Assembly: GCA_014526335.1 (NCBI GenBank)
Contig: JACTAT010000010.1
Span: forward strand, 8,162,876-8,226,875
From: Chrysaora quinquecirrha
Lineage: Eukaryota > Cnidaria > Scyphozoa > Semaeostomeae > Pelagiidae
Reading direction: 5' to 3'
Length of the DNA stretch: 64,000 bases
Positions 33,467 to 44,905 of this stretch are shown one piece after another. Numbering within the stretch: position 1 is the stretch's first letter; each line of letters starts with the position of its first letter. The notes beneath the pieces were generated by a model. It was given only the letters and a program-made list of their open reading frames with translations, ran no database searches and was not told where the DNA came from. Position numbers and translations under genes: made by a program.

Positions 33467-35644
33467 ATGTATGCAAAAGTTAATGTCCCTAGTCTCAGTG
33501 CTCGCACCTTGCGCAGCAAGATCTCCAAGCATGGTTTTACTCGTGATACGGAAATTAAAGAAGAAGTTCTGGATGCTATTGCAAAACACCATCCTGGTGG
33601 TCGTTTCTGGATTAAAGCTGATGCATGTGATGTCAACAAAGGGCTGCGTGAATCAATGAAGCATCAGTGGTCAGGCGACACAGACTTGGGTGATGGGGCA
33701 CTAGGTGAACTGTATCAGCAGTACACTGGTCGAAGAAAGTTCATTTCCGACTTAGGGAGCAAGGAAAGAAAGGATCATATTTCAGATGACTTGATAAGCC
33801 TTCTCTTTAAATTCGAAGAGGACAGAGTGTTTTTAGAAAATGGCAAAGAAGAGTCATGCAAGGTTTACAACCAAAAAGTTGAAAGTGAGTCTTCCACGCA
33901 TGAAAATATGATGGCCTTGGCATGGGATGTGGAGGGGTACAAGAAGCTGTTAGAAAGACTGGAGAGTAGTAAAGATCTTGTTGATGAAATTTTGCTGAGC
34001 CTGCAAGACAAAGGAGAAGCTGAAAGTTCATGTCTCATCAGAAAATTGAAAGAAGAGATGCTGGATTACATTCAACAACTTTACATGAAATATAGACAAG
34101 CAGCATCACATCTCCTGTTATTTATGATATCTGAAGAGAGTAGGCGATCTAAACCATATGCAGTACTTGTGAGAGCATTACCTTTTAAGGGAATCAGTGA
34201 TGCCAAAGTGAGAGAGCTAAGAGACCAGCTTGTTGAAAAGATGAATGAAAAGGGATTGGTGACTGTTGGTTTTGTTACAGATGGGGAGTGGAATTCCATT
34301 AGGACCCAGGGATCCAAGCGTGCAATCTCAGTTCTTCAGCTTCAAAGTGATGCTGTCCATGAAGCAAAATCAAAGAAGGCTAATGAAGTGAAGAAGTATT
34401 TTACAATTGACCCTGAAACAAATCGTCCATTTAGAGAACACCCGGCTATTCCAATTAGTGATATCAAATGGCTCCATGATTTCATAAAGAACGACCCTAA
34501 TCAAACATTTGATTCTGCAATCTCTGTGTTCAGACAAACAAAATTTTTCCCCCCTAGCTATGAACCTCATAAATGGAACAAATCTATGAAGACAGAAACA
34601 ACTAATAATTGCCTTAAGTCTATTCTAGCCCAGTATATCTATGTGAAGAAAGTAAATGATCTGCATGCAGAAGGTGTAAATTTGATAGAGTATGGTTACT
34701 CACAAGAGATCCAACAGAATGGTGAAGCACTTCATGAGAGAGAGGATCATGGACATCTTTTGAAGAGATTTTGCTCCAGCTTCAGAATGGGTAATGTTCC
34801 TGGAGTGAATTTAAAGCGGTTTGTTGAAGCACTTCGTGATCCCACAACAGGATTGACAAAGCAAGCTCTAACAGGTGAAAGGAAGCAAAGTGTTCCTGAT
34901 TGTGAAAGGCTCTTCTCTGTGGGAGTTCTCAACTTCATGAAGGCAAAAGGATATTTGGAAGAGGCAAATGTTGTTGAAATGGTCTTCAACTGGCACAAAG
35001 CTGTTGATGGTAGAGGTGTGGGTGAGGCACTGCGATCACGTTATGTTCAAGACATGTAAGACTGGATTTTAGTTGACCTTTTGCCAGGATATGTTCCAGG
35101 TGAAGCAGCAGATTTCAGAAACCTTGATGTCTGTCGTCGACTAGCAAATGGGGAGGTAAGGGGTTTGACACGTGAAACTGATGTTGGTTTGCTTGCTAAC
35201 CTGACAAGTTTGCAGCTGCGAAGAATGGAATACACTGCTAGAAGGATACCTCCAGAACATCCAAGAGCTGGCACCAGTGATGATGTTGAGTGCTTTATAT
35301 CAATTTTGCATGACATGCTGGGAGACATTTTTGATTTGAAAGAATTCTATGAGCAATATCCCAAAATCTTGGTAGAATTCAACAAACAGATTAGCCCTGA
35401 CTGCAAATTCTATTACTGGACTGGACAAAAGGAGCGTTTCAGAGATTTTCTGTTGCCAGATTTTAATCAGCCATCGCATTGTGGTATAGAAAGATTGGAC
35501 AGAGTTAACAAATCTCGGAGAGCTGACCCTGGTATCTTTTTATCAAACAGAGCTGATCTTCCAATCAAGAATTCATTGACCATCAGAACAAAATTTCACA
35601 AAGTAACAGATGCATTGCCAGACCCACCCGATCCCAATTTGTAA
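33467..35644 (+). pseudogene. Transposase-like protein of unassigned superfamily, one in-frame stop
   Basis: A 724-residue frame from the ATG at 33467 to the TAA at 35642, interrupted only by TAA at codon 531 (35057). I recognise no named domain with certainty. The layout suggests an RNase H-like DDE/D nuclease. A strand-like KADACDV near residues 50-56 supplies a first Asp. VGFVTDGEWN near 267-276 supplies a second Asp in the DG context common in eukaryotic transposases. DDVECFISILH near 605-615 resembles a third-acidic block, after a long insertion. It lies just inside a terminal repeat shared with a non-autonomous element bearing 4-bp duplications, which supports a transposase role. A domesticated gene or an Academ-type transposase are possible; neither is shown. 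The single stop could be real decay or an error. Confidence 0.55.
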
Positions 35645-36030
35645 GCAGAGAAACAAGTACCAAAGAGAACAAAAAAAAAAAATAGTAAAATATTTCATGG
35701 CTAATGAAATGCAAACAAGTCCCCAATGATACAAATCTACAATCATTCTACGTCTAGAACTAGTATACCATACATGATAGCATTATTTTTATAGCATAAG
35801 TATAGGCAAGATGAGAAAATTGCTCATCCTTAACAATCTAACCTAAAAATACCGTAGAAAAACAAAACAGAGAAAAACGACAGTTATACAGAACTTGTAA
35901 AATTTTTCTATTGTTAAATGTAAAGTATAACACAAAATTTATACAAATTTCTCTTTGTACATTGGCCATGTAGAACAAACAAAACTTTTGAAATAAAATA
36001 CCCTGGCATTACACTCTGTATAACAAATAA
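35645..36030. other. Non-coding interval
   Basis: AT-rich sequence between the transposase-like stop and the tandem array. It includes AATAAA-like signals near 35992; no gene seen. Confidence 0.5.
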
Positions 36031-36032
36031 CT

Positions 36033-37350
36033 ATCGAACACTATATAACAAATAACAACAAAGATTCCTGCTGTCTAGAATACGCTGTAGCATCCTGGCA
36101 AAGAGAGATTCATAAGTCTGATCACTCCCTTCACTCATTATCGAACACTATATAACAAATAACAACAAAGTTTCCTGTTGGCTAGAATCCGCTGTGGCAT
36201 CCTGGCAAAGAGAGATTGATAAGTCTGATCGCTCCCTTCACTCACTATCGAACACTATATAACAAATAACAACAAAGTTTCCTGTTGGCTAGAATACGCT
36301 TTGGCATCCTGGCAAAGAGAGATTCATAAGTCTGATCACTCCCTTCACTCATTATCGAACACTATATAACAAATAACAACAAAGATTCATGCAGGCTAGA
36401 ATACGCTGTGGCATCCTGGCAAAGAGAGATTCATAAGTCTGATCGCTCCCTTCACTCACTATCGAACACTATATAACAGATAACAACAAAGATTCATGCA
36501 GGCTAGAATACGTTGTGGCATCCTGGCAAAGAGAGATTGATAAGTCTGATCGCTCCCTTCACTCACTATCGAACACTATATAACAAATAACAACAAAGTT
36601 TCCTGTTGGCTAGAATACGCTGTGGCATCCTGGCAAAGAGAGATTCATAAGTCTGATCACTCCCTTCACTCACTATCGAACACTATATAACAAATAACAA
36701 CAAAGATTCCTGTTGGGTAGAATACGCTGTGGCATCCTGGCAAAGAGAGATTCATAGGTCTGATCACTCCCTTCACTCACTATCGAACACTATATAACAA
36801 ATAACAACAAAGTTTCCTATTGGCTAGAATACGCTGTGGCATCCTGGCAAAGAGAGATTGATAAGTCTGATCACTCCCTTCACTCACTATCGAACACTAT
36901 ATAACAAATAACAACAAAGATTCATGCAGGCTAGAATACGCTGTGGCATCCTGGCAAAGAGAGATTCATAAGTCTGACCACTCCCTTCACTCACTATCGA
37001 ACACTATATAACAAATAACAACAAAGATTCCTGTTGGCTAGAATACGCTGTGGCATCCTGGCAAAGAGAGATTCATAGGTCTGATCACTCCCTTCACTCA
37101 CTATCGAACACTATATAACAAATAACAACAAAGTTTCCTATTGGCTAGAATACGCTGTGGCATCCTGGCAAAGAGAGATTGATAAGTCTGATCACTCCCT
37201 TCACTCACTATCGAACACTATATAACAAATAACAACAAAGATTCATGCAGGCTAGAATACGCTGTGGCATCCTGGCAAAGAGAGATTCATAGGTCTGATC
37301 ACTCCCTTCACTCACTATCGAACACTATATAACAAATAACAACAAAGATT
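36033..37350. repeat. 107-base tandem array, about 12 copies
   Basis: The unit contains TATCGAACACTATATAACAA, then AACAACAAAG, CTGTGGCATCCTGGCAAAG and CTGATCACTCCCTTCACTCA. Copies are highly alike. Sub-variants alternate in a pattern (TGTTGGCTAG vs TGCAGGCTAG), suggesting higher-order units. Isolated partial copies follow at 37459-37515 and 37803-37865. It is non-coding. Confidence 0.92.
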
Positions 37351-38065
37351 ATAGGGGATATAGGGCTGCCCACAAAAATAACACCTGTACCACTATGCAG
37401 TGCAAAAGAATTGCACATTCCTTGCTGTACAGAAGACAACACTGGAATTGCATTGGGTACTATCGAACGTTATATAACAAATAACAACAAAGATTCATAT
37501 TGGCTAGAATATTTCAAGGTATACTGTTGAAAATATGATGACTACATTCGCTCACTGGAGAATACTTTAGCTGAATCTCATGGATAATGTGACTTAGTGT
37601 TGAACATTATATAACATTGCCAACAAAATGTTTGATTGAAGATATGTTTTTCTCTGTCTATCGACGATCAGAGTTTTTTTTATGAAAGTTGGAAAAAGGA
37701 TTAGACTATTGAAAACCTTGGAATATTTTTGTTGACTGGAAAAAATTCTCCACAGGATTTTCATGGCATATGCAAGTCTTGAAAAATATTAATTCGTCTC
37801 ACTCACTATCGAACACTATATAACAAATAACAACAAAGATTCCCATTGGCTAGAAGAAGTAATGGCAACCTGGCATTACTCACTATTGATTCTTGGCGAT
37901 ATTGGATGGACAATTGAGTGAAAATGGACATCTTCTTGTCCGGTGGTAGCAGGTATGGTGCCATATCATTTACCATTTATATTGCATTCTATATACAACG
38001 TATATACTTATGTACATGTTGAAAAATGTGACATTATACACTCATTTTTTTAAGAAACTTGCTAA
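37351..38065. other. Non-coding, with stray copies of the 107-base unit
   Basis: Unique sequence between the array and the small MITE. The short array copies at 37459 and 37803 indicate that the array was once longer or spread. No gene recognised. Confidence 0.5.
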
Positions 38066-38253
38066 GGGATCGTCTCCAATTATTCGTATCAAATTCGTAT
38101 AACAAAATTCGTATAATTATACGATATTATACGTTTTTTGTTTGTATACGTGATTTGCTTTGTACGAATTAATTCGTATAACACACTTTTTCAACTGAGA
38201 AAAAATTCGTATAAATTCGTATAAAAACTATACGATTAATTGGAGACGGTCCC
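38066..38253. mobile_element. Harbinger-like MITE
   Basis: 188 bases with inverted ends GGGATCGTCTCCAATTA / TAATTGGAGACGGTCCC and the 3-bp duplication TAA on both sides (38063-38065, 38254-38256). The interior repeats ATTCGTATAA. G-rich ends plus a TWA duplication fit PIF/Harbinger. Confidence 0.65.
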
Positions 38254-38629
38254 TAAAGAAGCAATTTATGCCTTTTTCTGAAAATCAAGACATTCTTCTA
38301 CATCAACTAGGATGTGAAAAAGCAATCAATGCTTTCGTGAGAATACTTGCCAGAAAATAATTACACTTGTGGTGCTAAAAGTAAAGAAATCCTACAAAGG
38401 CTCAGATCATAGTTTCTTTAAAAAAATGAGTGTTTTTCTTAAAATGACCTACTATACGATTCTGAAAGGAAGAAACTTGCATTGGGAAAACTCACAGCAA
38501 TAATGGAAGCATGCACATTTTGCAAAGTATGCTGACGGAGTTTACAGTTGAGAAAGTTTCTTCCCTTTCTTGCAAAAGAATGAACATATTTACAGATAAG
38601 AAAATAACATACTTGGCTCTTGAATGAAA

Positions 38630-40400
38630 TCAAATCCATCTTCCCCTCTTTGTAATTCTTATATCAATTTCATAGCCAATTGGACGAGAAACTCCAAACT
38701 TCATTTTTGTTATTTCTATTGCCAACTGAACTCTGTTTTTGATGAGTGGAAGTAAATATTTAGTCATGTCTTTTTGAATATAACAAACAGGAACATACTC
38801 TCCTGCATAATTCAACTTCACCAATATTGCATTGGGGTCCTTTGGGTTATCTGGTTCTGGATAAAGACGCACATCAATTGGATTGTTGTCATTATAATGC
38901 TGAAATGCCTCAGCTAAGAATTTATGCCAAGGTGTATGGTGTCGCCCTCCAACAACTAAGAAGTCCTTGATATACTCTGCTTCAACTTCATCATCAGGAA
39001 GTGGTAGATCAGCAGGTAGCTCATCAGGCTCTGCACGAAGATCATCATTGGTATCAGATACTGGTCTCAAGTAGATATCAGGACATGATTTGAATAGAAA
39101 AACAAAATGTGAATTTATAGGTATAGTAGTCTTTAAATCAAAATTATCAAACTTTCTCCACTTTTGGGCACCATATTACCAATAACAAGATTGAATAAAT
39201 CTAAATTTGAAATTTTCAGGTTAAAGTCTCCATTGACATCGGCATCTACACAGGCTGGCAAAGGTTGAAGAGGTACTTTCTTGCATAACAGCGGATCATA
39301 AACATCTTGATATAAAAAAATGTTCAAGCATCGTTCAAAATTGGAAATGTAATTATCATCAACATCATAACCATTTTCTCTTAAACTTTTGATTATTTCG
39401 GGCAAAACTACACAATCCTTGGTTACATTGAAAGCTTTCTTTATCCCAATTCTCTTTATAGAATTTAAGTAATCAGAACCAGCAAGAATACACATTTTCT
39501 GGAACATTGCAAAAATGAAATCTTTAAAATTTGACCCAGGAGCAGAAAATACATTACTCAAGACTATTAATTCACCCAAGTAAGTGTTGAAATCCAATTT
39601 GAAAATAACTTTAGTGTAAGATGGGTTACCGTAAACTAACAAGTCTGAATCTTCTGATATAATATAGTCAGCAATACCAATTTTCTGTAAATATGTCAAT
39701 TGTGAGTCACTTTCCATAGGGGAAACAAAACAGTCAACTCCAATTTCTCTCAACTTTTTCATACTCTGCACAATATCTTTGTGGGAGATTGAGACAGACT
39801 GTTTGTAACAAGAATTGACCTTTGTCAAATTAGGACTTGGCATTTGCAGCTCTGCATTAGCCTCATCCAACATCTTTCTTCTCCTTTCCCGACGCAGATT
39901 CTCAATAGGCAACTTCATAAACGGAGAAAATCCGTCAAAGACCACAATCGGTTTTATTCCCAAGTCTAACAGCTTTCTTACCTTCGATATATATCTACAA
40001 GAAAATTAATATGTATTTTTGTCGGAACGCCTTCCATTAAGAGCCTGGAACAACAATAAGCGCCTTTATACAACCATATATTTCCATCGATGGCCACAAC
40101 TTTCCCTCGCAATGACTTCAGATCGATTTTCTCTTTCCCGGCATCAATAAATGGCAGTAAACTTCTGACCGCATCCCATTCAGAAGGAGAATGAGATTCA
40201 GAATGAGAATGAGATTGGGAAGGAGAATGAAATTCAAATGTCCCATTCAGAAGGAAATTGGCCAATAAGTTGTATTTTCTTGTCGACGGAGTGAAATAGG
40301 TAAAAGATTTTTTACATCTGAATTGATAATGTATTTTCTGTCCTAATTCACTCCTGATTTGCTCAAAATTGTAAAAAATAAGCCAGAAAATCCACGGCAT
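38630..40400 (-). pseudogene. XPG/EXO1-type nuclease joined to a C-terminal HIRAN domain (two frameshifts)
   Basis: Minus strand. The N domain (40180-39990) has VVAIDGNIWLYKGAY. After a frameshift in an AT run at about 39995, KPIVVFDGF and the I domain follow, with the acidic sets SPMESDSQLTYL and ADYIISEDSDLL (about 39735-39650) and the helix-turn-helix CILAGSDYLNSIKRIG (about 39500). Every metal-binding acidic position expected of EXO1/FEN1 nucleases is present. After a second one-base shift near 39140 the frame continues through an acidic linker into a HIRAN-like domain (PEPDNPKDPNAILVK, YIQKDMTKYLLPLI) to 38630. HIRAN binds DNA ends in HLTF/Rad5, while XPG nucleases cut flaps or ends. No in-frame ATG sits where EXO1 begins; the open frame extends back to 40400 through repeat sequence. 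It faces the transposase-like gene, so the two are convergent. Confidence 0.7.
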
Positions 40401-41045
40401 GATATTCGCGATTTAGGCCCCACGGAAACGAGGCAATATCCCATTCAGACGGAGATTCGAAAAATCGCATTTTTCTCGTAAATGATGCGACAAATTTCAA
40501 AAAATTTTTTGCAAAAAGATATCTCATGGTATGTGTGTTCATGCTGTAAGAAGCAAATTTTGTAATTTTATCTGAAACGGCCAGCATGATATTCGATTTT
40601 TGTCCAGAACCAATACGAGGCAAAATGTCCCATTCAGACGGAGATTCGAAAAATGTCTTATTTCTCGTAGAAATTGGAATAAAAACTTAAAAATCCTTTT
40701 GGATATAATAGGGCGATATGATTTACATGTTTTTAGTCCAAGAAAATCCATTTATTGCTTTATTTTCATATGAAAAACAGCCAGAATAATATTCAAATTT
40801 AGGCCACATCCAAGCGAGGCAATGTCCCATTCAGACGGAGATTCGAAAATGCCGATTTTCTCGTGAACTGCTTGGCAGATTTTAAAAATTCTTGCAGAAG
40901 TTGAAAGTTGAGCTTCCGGCGATGATATATATCCAAAAATAAGTTAATTTCTTGTTCTTTCCAGGACAGAACAGGCCAGAAGAAGATTCGTACAACTTAG
41001 GCCAAAGCGTCGCTTGATATCGAGATTTTATGCAAATTAGGTAGC
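40160..41045. repeat. Left arm of a large inverted repeat with about 195-base subunits
   Basis: The motif CCCATTCAGACGGAGATTCG recurs near 40440, 40627 and 40826, with a variant at 40175-40260, marking tandem subunits. About 40690-41045 is the reverse complement of 41612-41975. The outer end carries the 5' coding sequence of the XPG nuclease. Confidence 0.75.
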
Positions 41046-41611
41046 AGAAGTCGGTGAATCAAGATAACATTGCTCAATTCTAGGGATCAAATCAAATGCG
41101 GGGGTTTGCGTCTAAGGTGTACCAGTTTTACAAAAAATGTAATCGAATGCAACTGCTTTCCCCGATTGATGATACACTCAATTTTTAATTAGAAACTACC
41201 GGTTTTTCGTTACAAGAAACCGTTTTATAAGAAACCAACCAGTAAGATTTTTGGCAAATTACAATTGATTCTTTTGTTCTTTTGTTTCTTAAAACAATAG
41301 AAAATTTTAGAAACTTTGTAAGAAATAGTGCAAGCTATTGCTGCCGATTCGCTAAGCGCTATCGTCGTTAAAATGAAATTAAAGAACAAAATAGCAACAA
41401 AAAATGTAAAAAAAAATTCCCATTACTTGAGATATTTTTTACAACGTCTCTTATATTATGTTGAAATGATATGTCCTATCTTGTTAACAGTAACGGCCTT
41501 CATTTGCAGCGAAGGGTAGTGCATTCACTTCACTTTACGGGGGTCGCGTAGAGTAAGGAGTAGCGTACATAATTCTATGGAATTCAATTTGCTTATTTGC
41601 TCATTTGCATT
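41046..41611. other. Centre of the large inverted repeat
   Basis: About 565 bases of unique AT-rich sequence between the arms. One 62-codon open frame at 41328-41519 has no motif and starts at a non-ATG codon. No gene recognised. Confidence 0.5.
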
Positions 41612-42085
41612 TTGACATCAACTAATTTGCATAAAATCTCGTTATGGAACGACGTTTTGGCCTAAGTTTTGTGAATCTTCTTCTGGCCGTTTCCGTCCTG
41701 GTTTACACAAAAATTAAACACATTTTTGGACATATATCATCGCCGGAAGCTCAATTTTCAACTTCTGCAAGAATTTTTTAAATCTGCCCAGCAGTTCTCG
41801 AGAAAATCGGCATTTTCGAATCTCCGTCTGACTGAGATATTGCCTCGCTTGGGTGTGGCCTAAATTGGATATTATTCCGGCTATTTTTTATAACAAGATA
41901 AAGAAATAAATGAATTTTCTTGGACTAAAAACATGTAAATCATACCACCCTATATTATCAATAAGGATTTTTAACATTTCTTTCAACTTTCATCGAGAAA
42001 ACTGAGATTTTTCGAAACTCCGTCTGAGACATTTGAATCTCAATCTCATTCTCCAATTTCAATCTCATTCTCCTTCCAGCTGGGT
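41612..42085. repeat. Right arm of the large inverted repeat
   Basis: Reverse-complement partner of 40160-41045, with fewer subunits. It ends in CTCATTCTCC repeats that mirror 40180-40240, close to where the nuclease begins in the other arm. No nuclease sequence follows on this side. Confidence 0.75.
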
Positions 42086-42139
42086 TCTGGTAAACTTCTG
42101 ATACCCATCTTGTTAGGGAAAATTAGGCCATGCGACCGT

Positions 42140-42340
42140 CCACTCCAAGCGTCCAGTGCAAATATGGAGCGGTGTCGGGGTCAAAAATGTGGCAGGGCAG
42201 CGGCTGATGGCTTGCGACGACGCCTCTAAGAGGCGTCGTCGTAACCTCGTTTTCAATTCTCGGCGACGCCTCTTAGATGGCGTCGTCGTAATCTCGCTTT
42301 CATTTGAATACCGGGGGGTGTGCCACATAACAGTGGAAAA
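42140..42340. repeat. Inverted-repeat arm A with hairpin GACGCCTCTAAGAGGCGTC
   Basis: Reverse complement of about 43300-43475. It contains two tandem units, one with a perfect GACGACGCCTCTAAGAGGCG-type palindrome. Confidence 0.75.
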
Positions 42341-42537
42341 TCTCGTATTCAAATCAGCACTGATCCAAGCTGACATTTTGACCGGACATTTTTTCAAGAA
42401 CCCGGAGAGCAGGGAACACAACAAGATTAACCAACAAGACAATTTATTTCGTCAAACAATATTCACATTACTTAGAATTTTGCAAAAAAGAATGATATAT
42501 TTATGTTAGTGTGAGCATTTAAAGGTACAGAAATGAA

Positions 42538-43828
42538 CTTTCTCTTAAATATTTATTTGTTGATTATTTTTAATTTATTGGTTAATTTTTGGAAATAAAA
42601 CAGAAATGTAATGTTAATTTGAACATGATTTAAGAAAGGGAGCGGATGTTTCAAGTTAAAAGATAATGTGTCCAGTATGGTAACTTCATACAACAAGGTC
42701 AAGTTTTCACTCTGCCCCGCTGCATCTAAGATGCGTCGGCGTAATCTCTTTTTCACTTTACACTTTGCCCCGCTGCATCTAAGACGCTTCGGCATAGTCT
42801 CATTTTCACTTTGCCCCGCTGCATCTAAGACGCGTCGGCGTAGTCTCGTTTTCATTTTGCCCGCTGCATCTCAGATATATAAAATCTGTCTAAAATCTGT
42901 TGTAGTTAGTTTGCTCTACAAGCTGCAAACAACAACTACGGCTGCACCAACTAGCATTGATCAGGTCAGATGAAGGAGAGCCTATAAAATCAAAAGTTCG
43001 CAGAACATTTGTCGTAAAGGACATGGTTTCGCTTTTAAAAGCGATTCCGTATTCGACAGATGGCTGGATTTAAAGGCTATCAACGACAGGGGAGAGGTCG
43101 AGGAGGCTGATCCGCATTTTGGTCTGAAATAAGCAGTTGCAAGAATTTTGGTCAATGTTGTTGCCAAAATTGCCAAACAGATTGGCTGTTCTTTTACAGG
43201 AAAACGTTAGCAAAATAATTAGCGATTTCGATCGAGTGAATTGCAATGAAGATTTGGACTACTTGAATTTCAAAGTAAAAAATTTACTAAATGTCTGTTA
43301 TCTGGCACACCCCCCCGGTATTCAAATGAAAGCGAGATAACGACGACGCCTCTAAGAGGCGTCGCCGAGAATTGAAAACGAGGTTACGACGACGCCTCTA
43401 AGAGGCGTCGTCGCAAGCCATCAGCCGCTGCCCTGCCACATTTTTGACCCCGACGCCGCTCCATATGCAAAGGAGCAAATTTTGCGTTGCTTATCTGCGT
43501 CGCAGTGTGCATACGCCGACGCGTCTTAGATGCAGCGGGCAAAGTGTAAAGTGAAAAAGAGGTTACGCCGATGCCTCTTAGATGCAGCGGCGGGGCAAAG
43601 TGCAAAGTGAAAACGAGATTACGCCGACGCATCTTAGATGCAGCGGGGCAGAGTGAAAACTAGACCTTGTTGTAGCTATGAAGTTACCATACAGGACACA
43701 TTATCTTTTAACTTGAAACATCCGCTCCCTTTCTTAAATCATGTTCAAATTAACATTACATTTCTGTTTTATTTCCAAAAATTAACCAATAAATTAAAAA
43801 TAATCAACAAATAGATATTTAAGAGCTC
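42538..43828. mobile_element. Inverted-repeat element B with minisatellite subunits
   Basis: Arms 42538-42870 and about 43500-43828 are near-perfect inverted copies, starting CTCTTAAATATTTATTTG outward. Each has about three units with a GCATCTAAGATGC palindrome on the inner side. Arm A' (43300-43475) lies inside this element while its partner A lies outside, so two elements overlap or have rearranged. The centre (42880-43300) has a short plus-strand frame (43137-43340) of unknown nature. Probably a non-autonomous DNA transposon. Confidence 0.6.
43300..43475. repeat. Inverted-repeat arm A'
   Basis: Partner of 42140-42340 in reverse orientation, with CGACGCCTCTAAGAGGCGTC palindromes. Confidence 0.75.
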
Positions 43829-43851
43829 ATATAACCAGGAGCGCGAAGCGC

Positions 43852-44231
43852 GGAGGCGAAACGCCCAGTGGACAGTTTTCTTATGTGTGATGCAGAGGAC
43901 TGGGTCGGGCGGGAAAACTAGAATAGAAATTGCGAATGGCGTCTTGCGTTCTTCGTGTTCTGCCACATTTGCGTACTGAATCATAAAGGTTTAAAATTCA
44001 AATTCATGTTGCATTCATTTAAAAAACCTTAGAAATTAATAGACCGCTTCCATACAATCGGTCAAAAACTTACATATCCCAGATCTAAAGTGAAAACAGT
44101 AATAAGAAAATATCACTCTTCAATTTTACAAGGTCAAAAATTTCACGACACAGCTCGATTTCGCCTCGAAGCGCAATTCGAATTTTGCATCACACATCAG
44201 AAAACCGCATTTCATTGGTCGTTTCGCCTCC
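43852..44231. mobile_element. Small inverted-repeat element
   Basis: GGAGGCGAAACG (43852) through TGTGTGATGCA is matched in reverse at 44187-44231, about 45 bases per arm. It has a 290-base interior with no long motif-bearing frame. Resembles a MITE; no duplication found. Confidence 0.45.
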
Positions 44232-44905
44232 CCCTGGGACCGGCAGGAACAAAAAATTGTTCCCCGTGGACACGAGGCTGGTTAGTTTCATCATTACAGC
44301 AAAATATACGACCCCTAATAATGGCGGTTGTTCAAAAATCAAATAGTTTGAAGACAAAGGAGGTTTTATTAAGACTTACTGAAGATTTTGAAAACTTTAG
44401 CAGGTTTGTATGAATGGAAACTTAGATATTATCTGCGAGTTATCCACCTTTTTATCTATCTTTTGATAGTATATTTTGACACTTGCAAATGTGATCCAAA
44501 TATTTTTAAGAGATCATAATATCTATCTATACCTATCATTACTCCCGCGGACTCCACCAAAAATGTTGTAAAATGTTGTTCTAAAGTTCACAAAAAAACA
44601 CTCTAGAAATCAACTGCAACCCTAGTGGCTCTGAGCCTCGTAAAATGGAGGAGCAAGATGATGGAGGAATCTCCCCTTCAGCCGTAAAATAGCGGAATCA
44701 AAAGTTTTTTATTTTTATTAACAAAGTTAATGTATTCATAGCACAGATCCTTAGTACAATTAGGTTTTTCACTGGCAGTAAAATAAATAAATAATTATTG
44801 AAAAAAATAAATAAAATAAGATAAAAAAGACCTTATTCATAATAAATTAAGCTATAAAATATTGAATTATAAAGATAAGAGTTTTAAATTATCTATGTAA
44901 AAGTT

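Noticed and set aside
33389..35328. Minus-strand frames opposite the transposase-like gene
   Set aside because: They are shadows of the long plus-strand frame; no motif of their own.
36033..37350. Regular repeat array considered as CRISPR-like
   Set aside because: Units are contiguous 107-base tandem repeats without unique spacers, in a eukaryotic context.
44321..44403. Possible first exon starting MAVVQKSNS with a GTTTGT donor
   Set aside because: Its phase does not fit the candidate exon at 45723 and no other partner was found.
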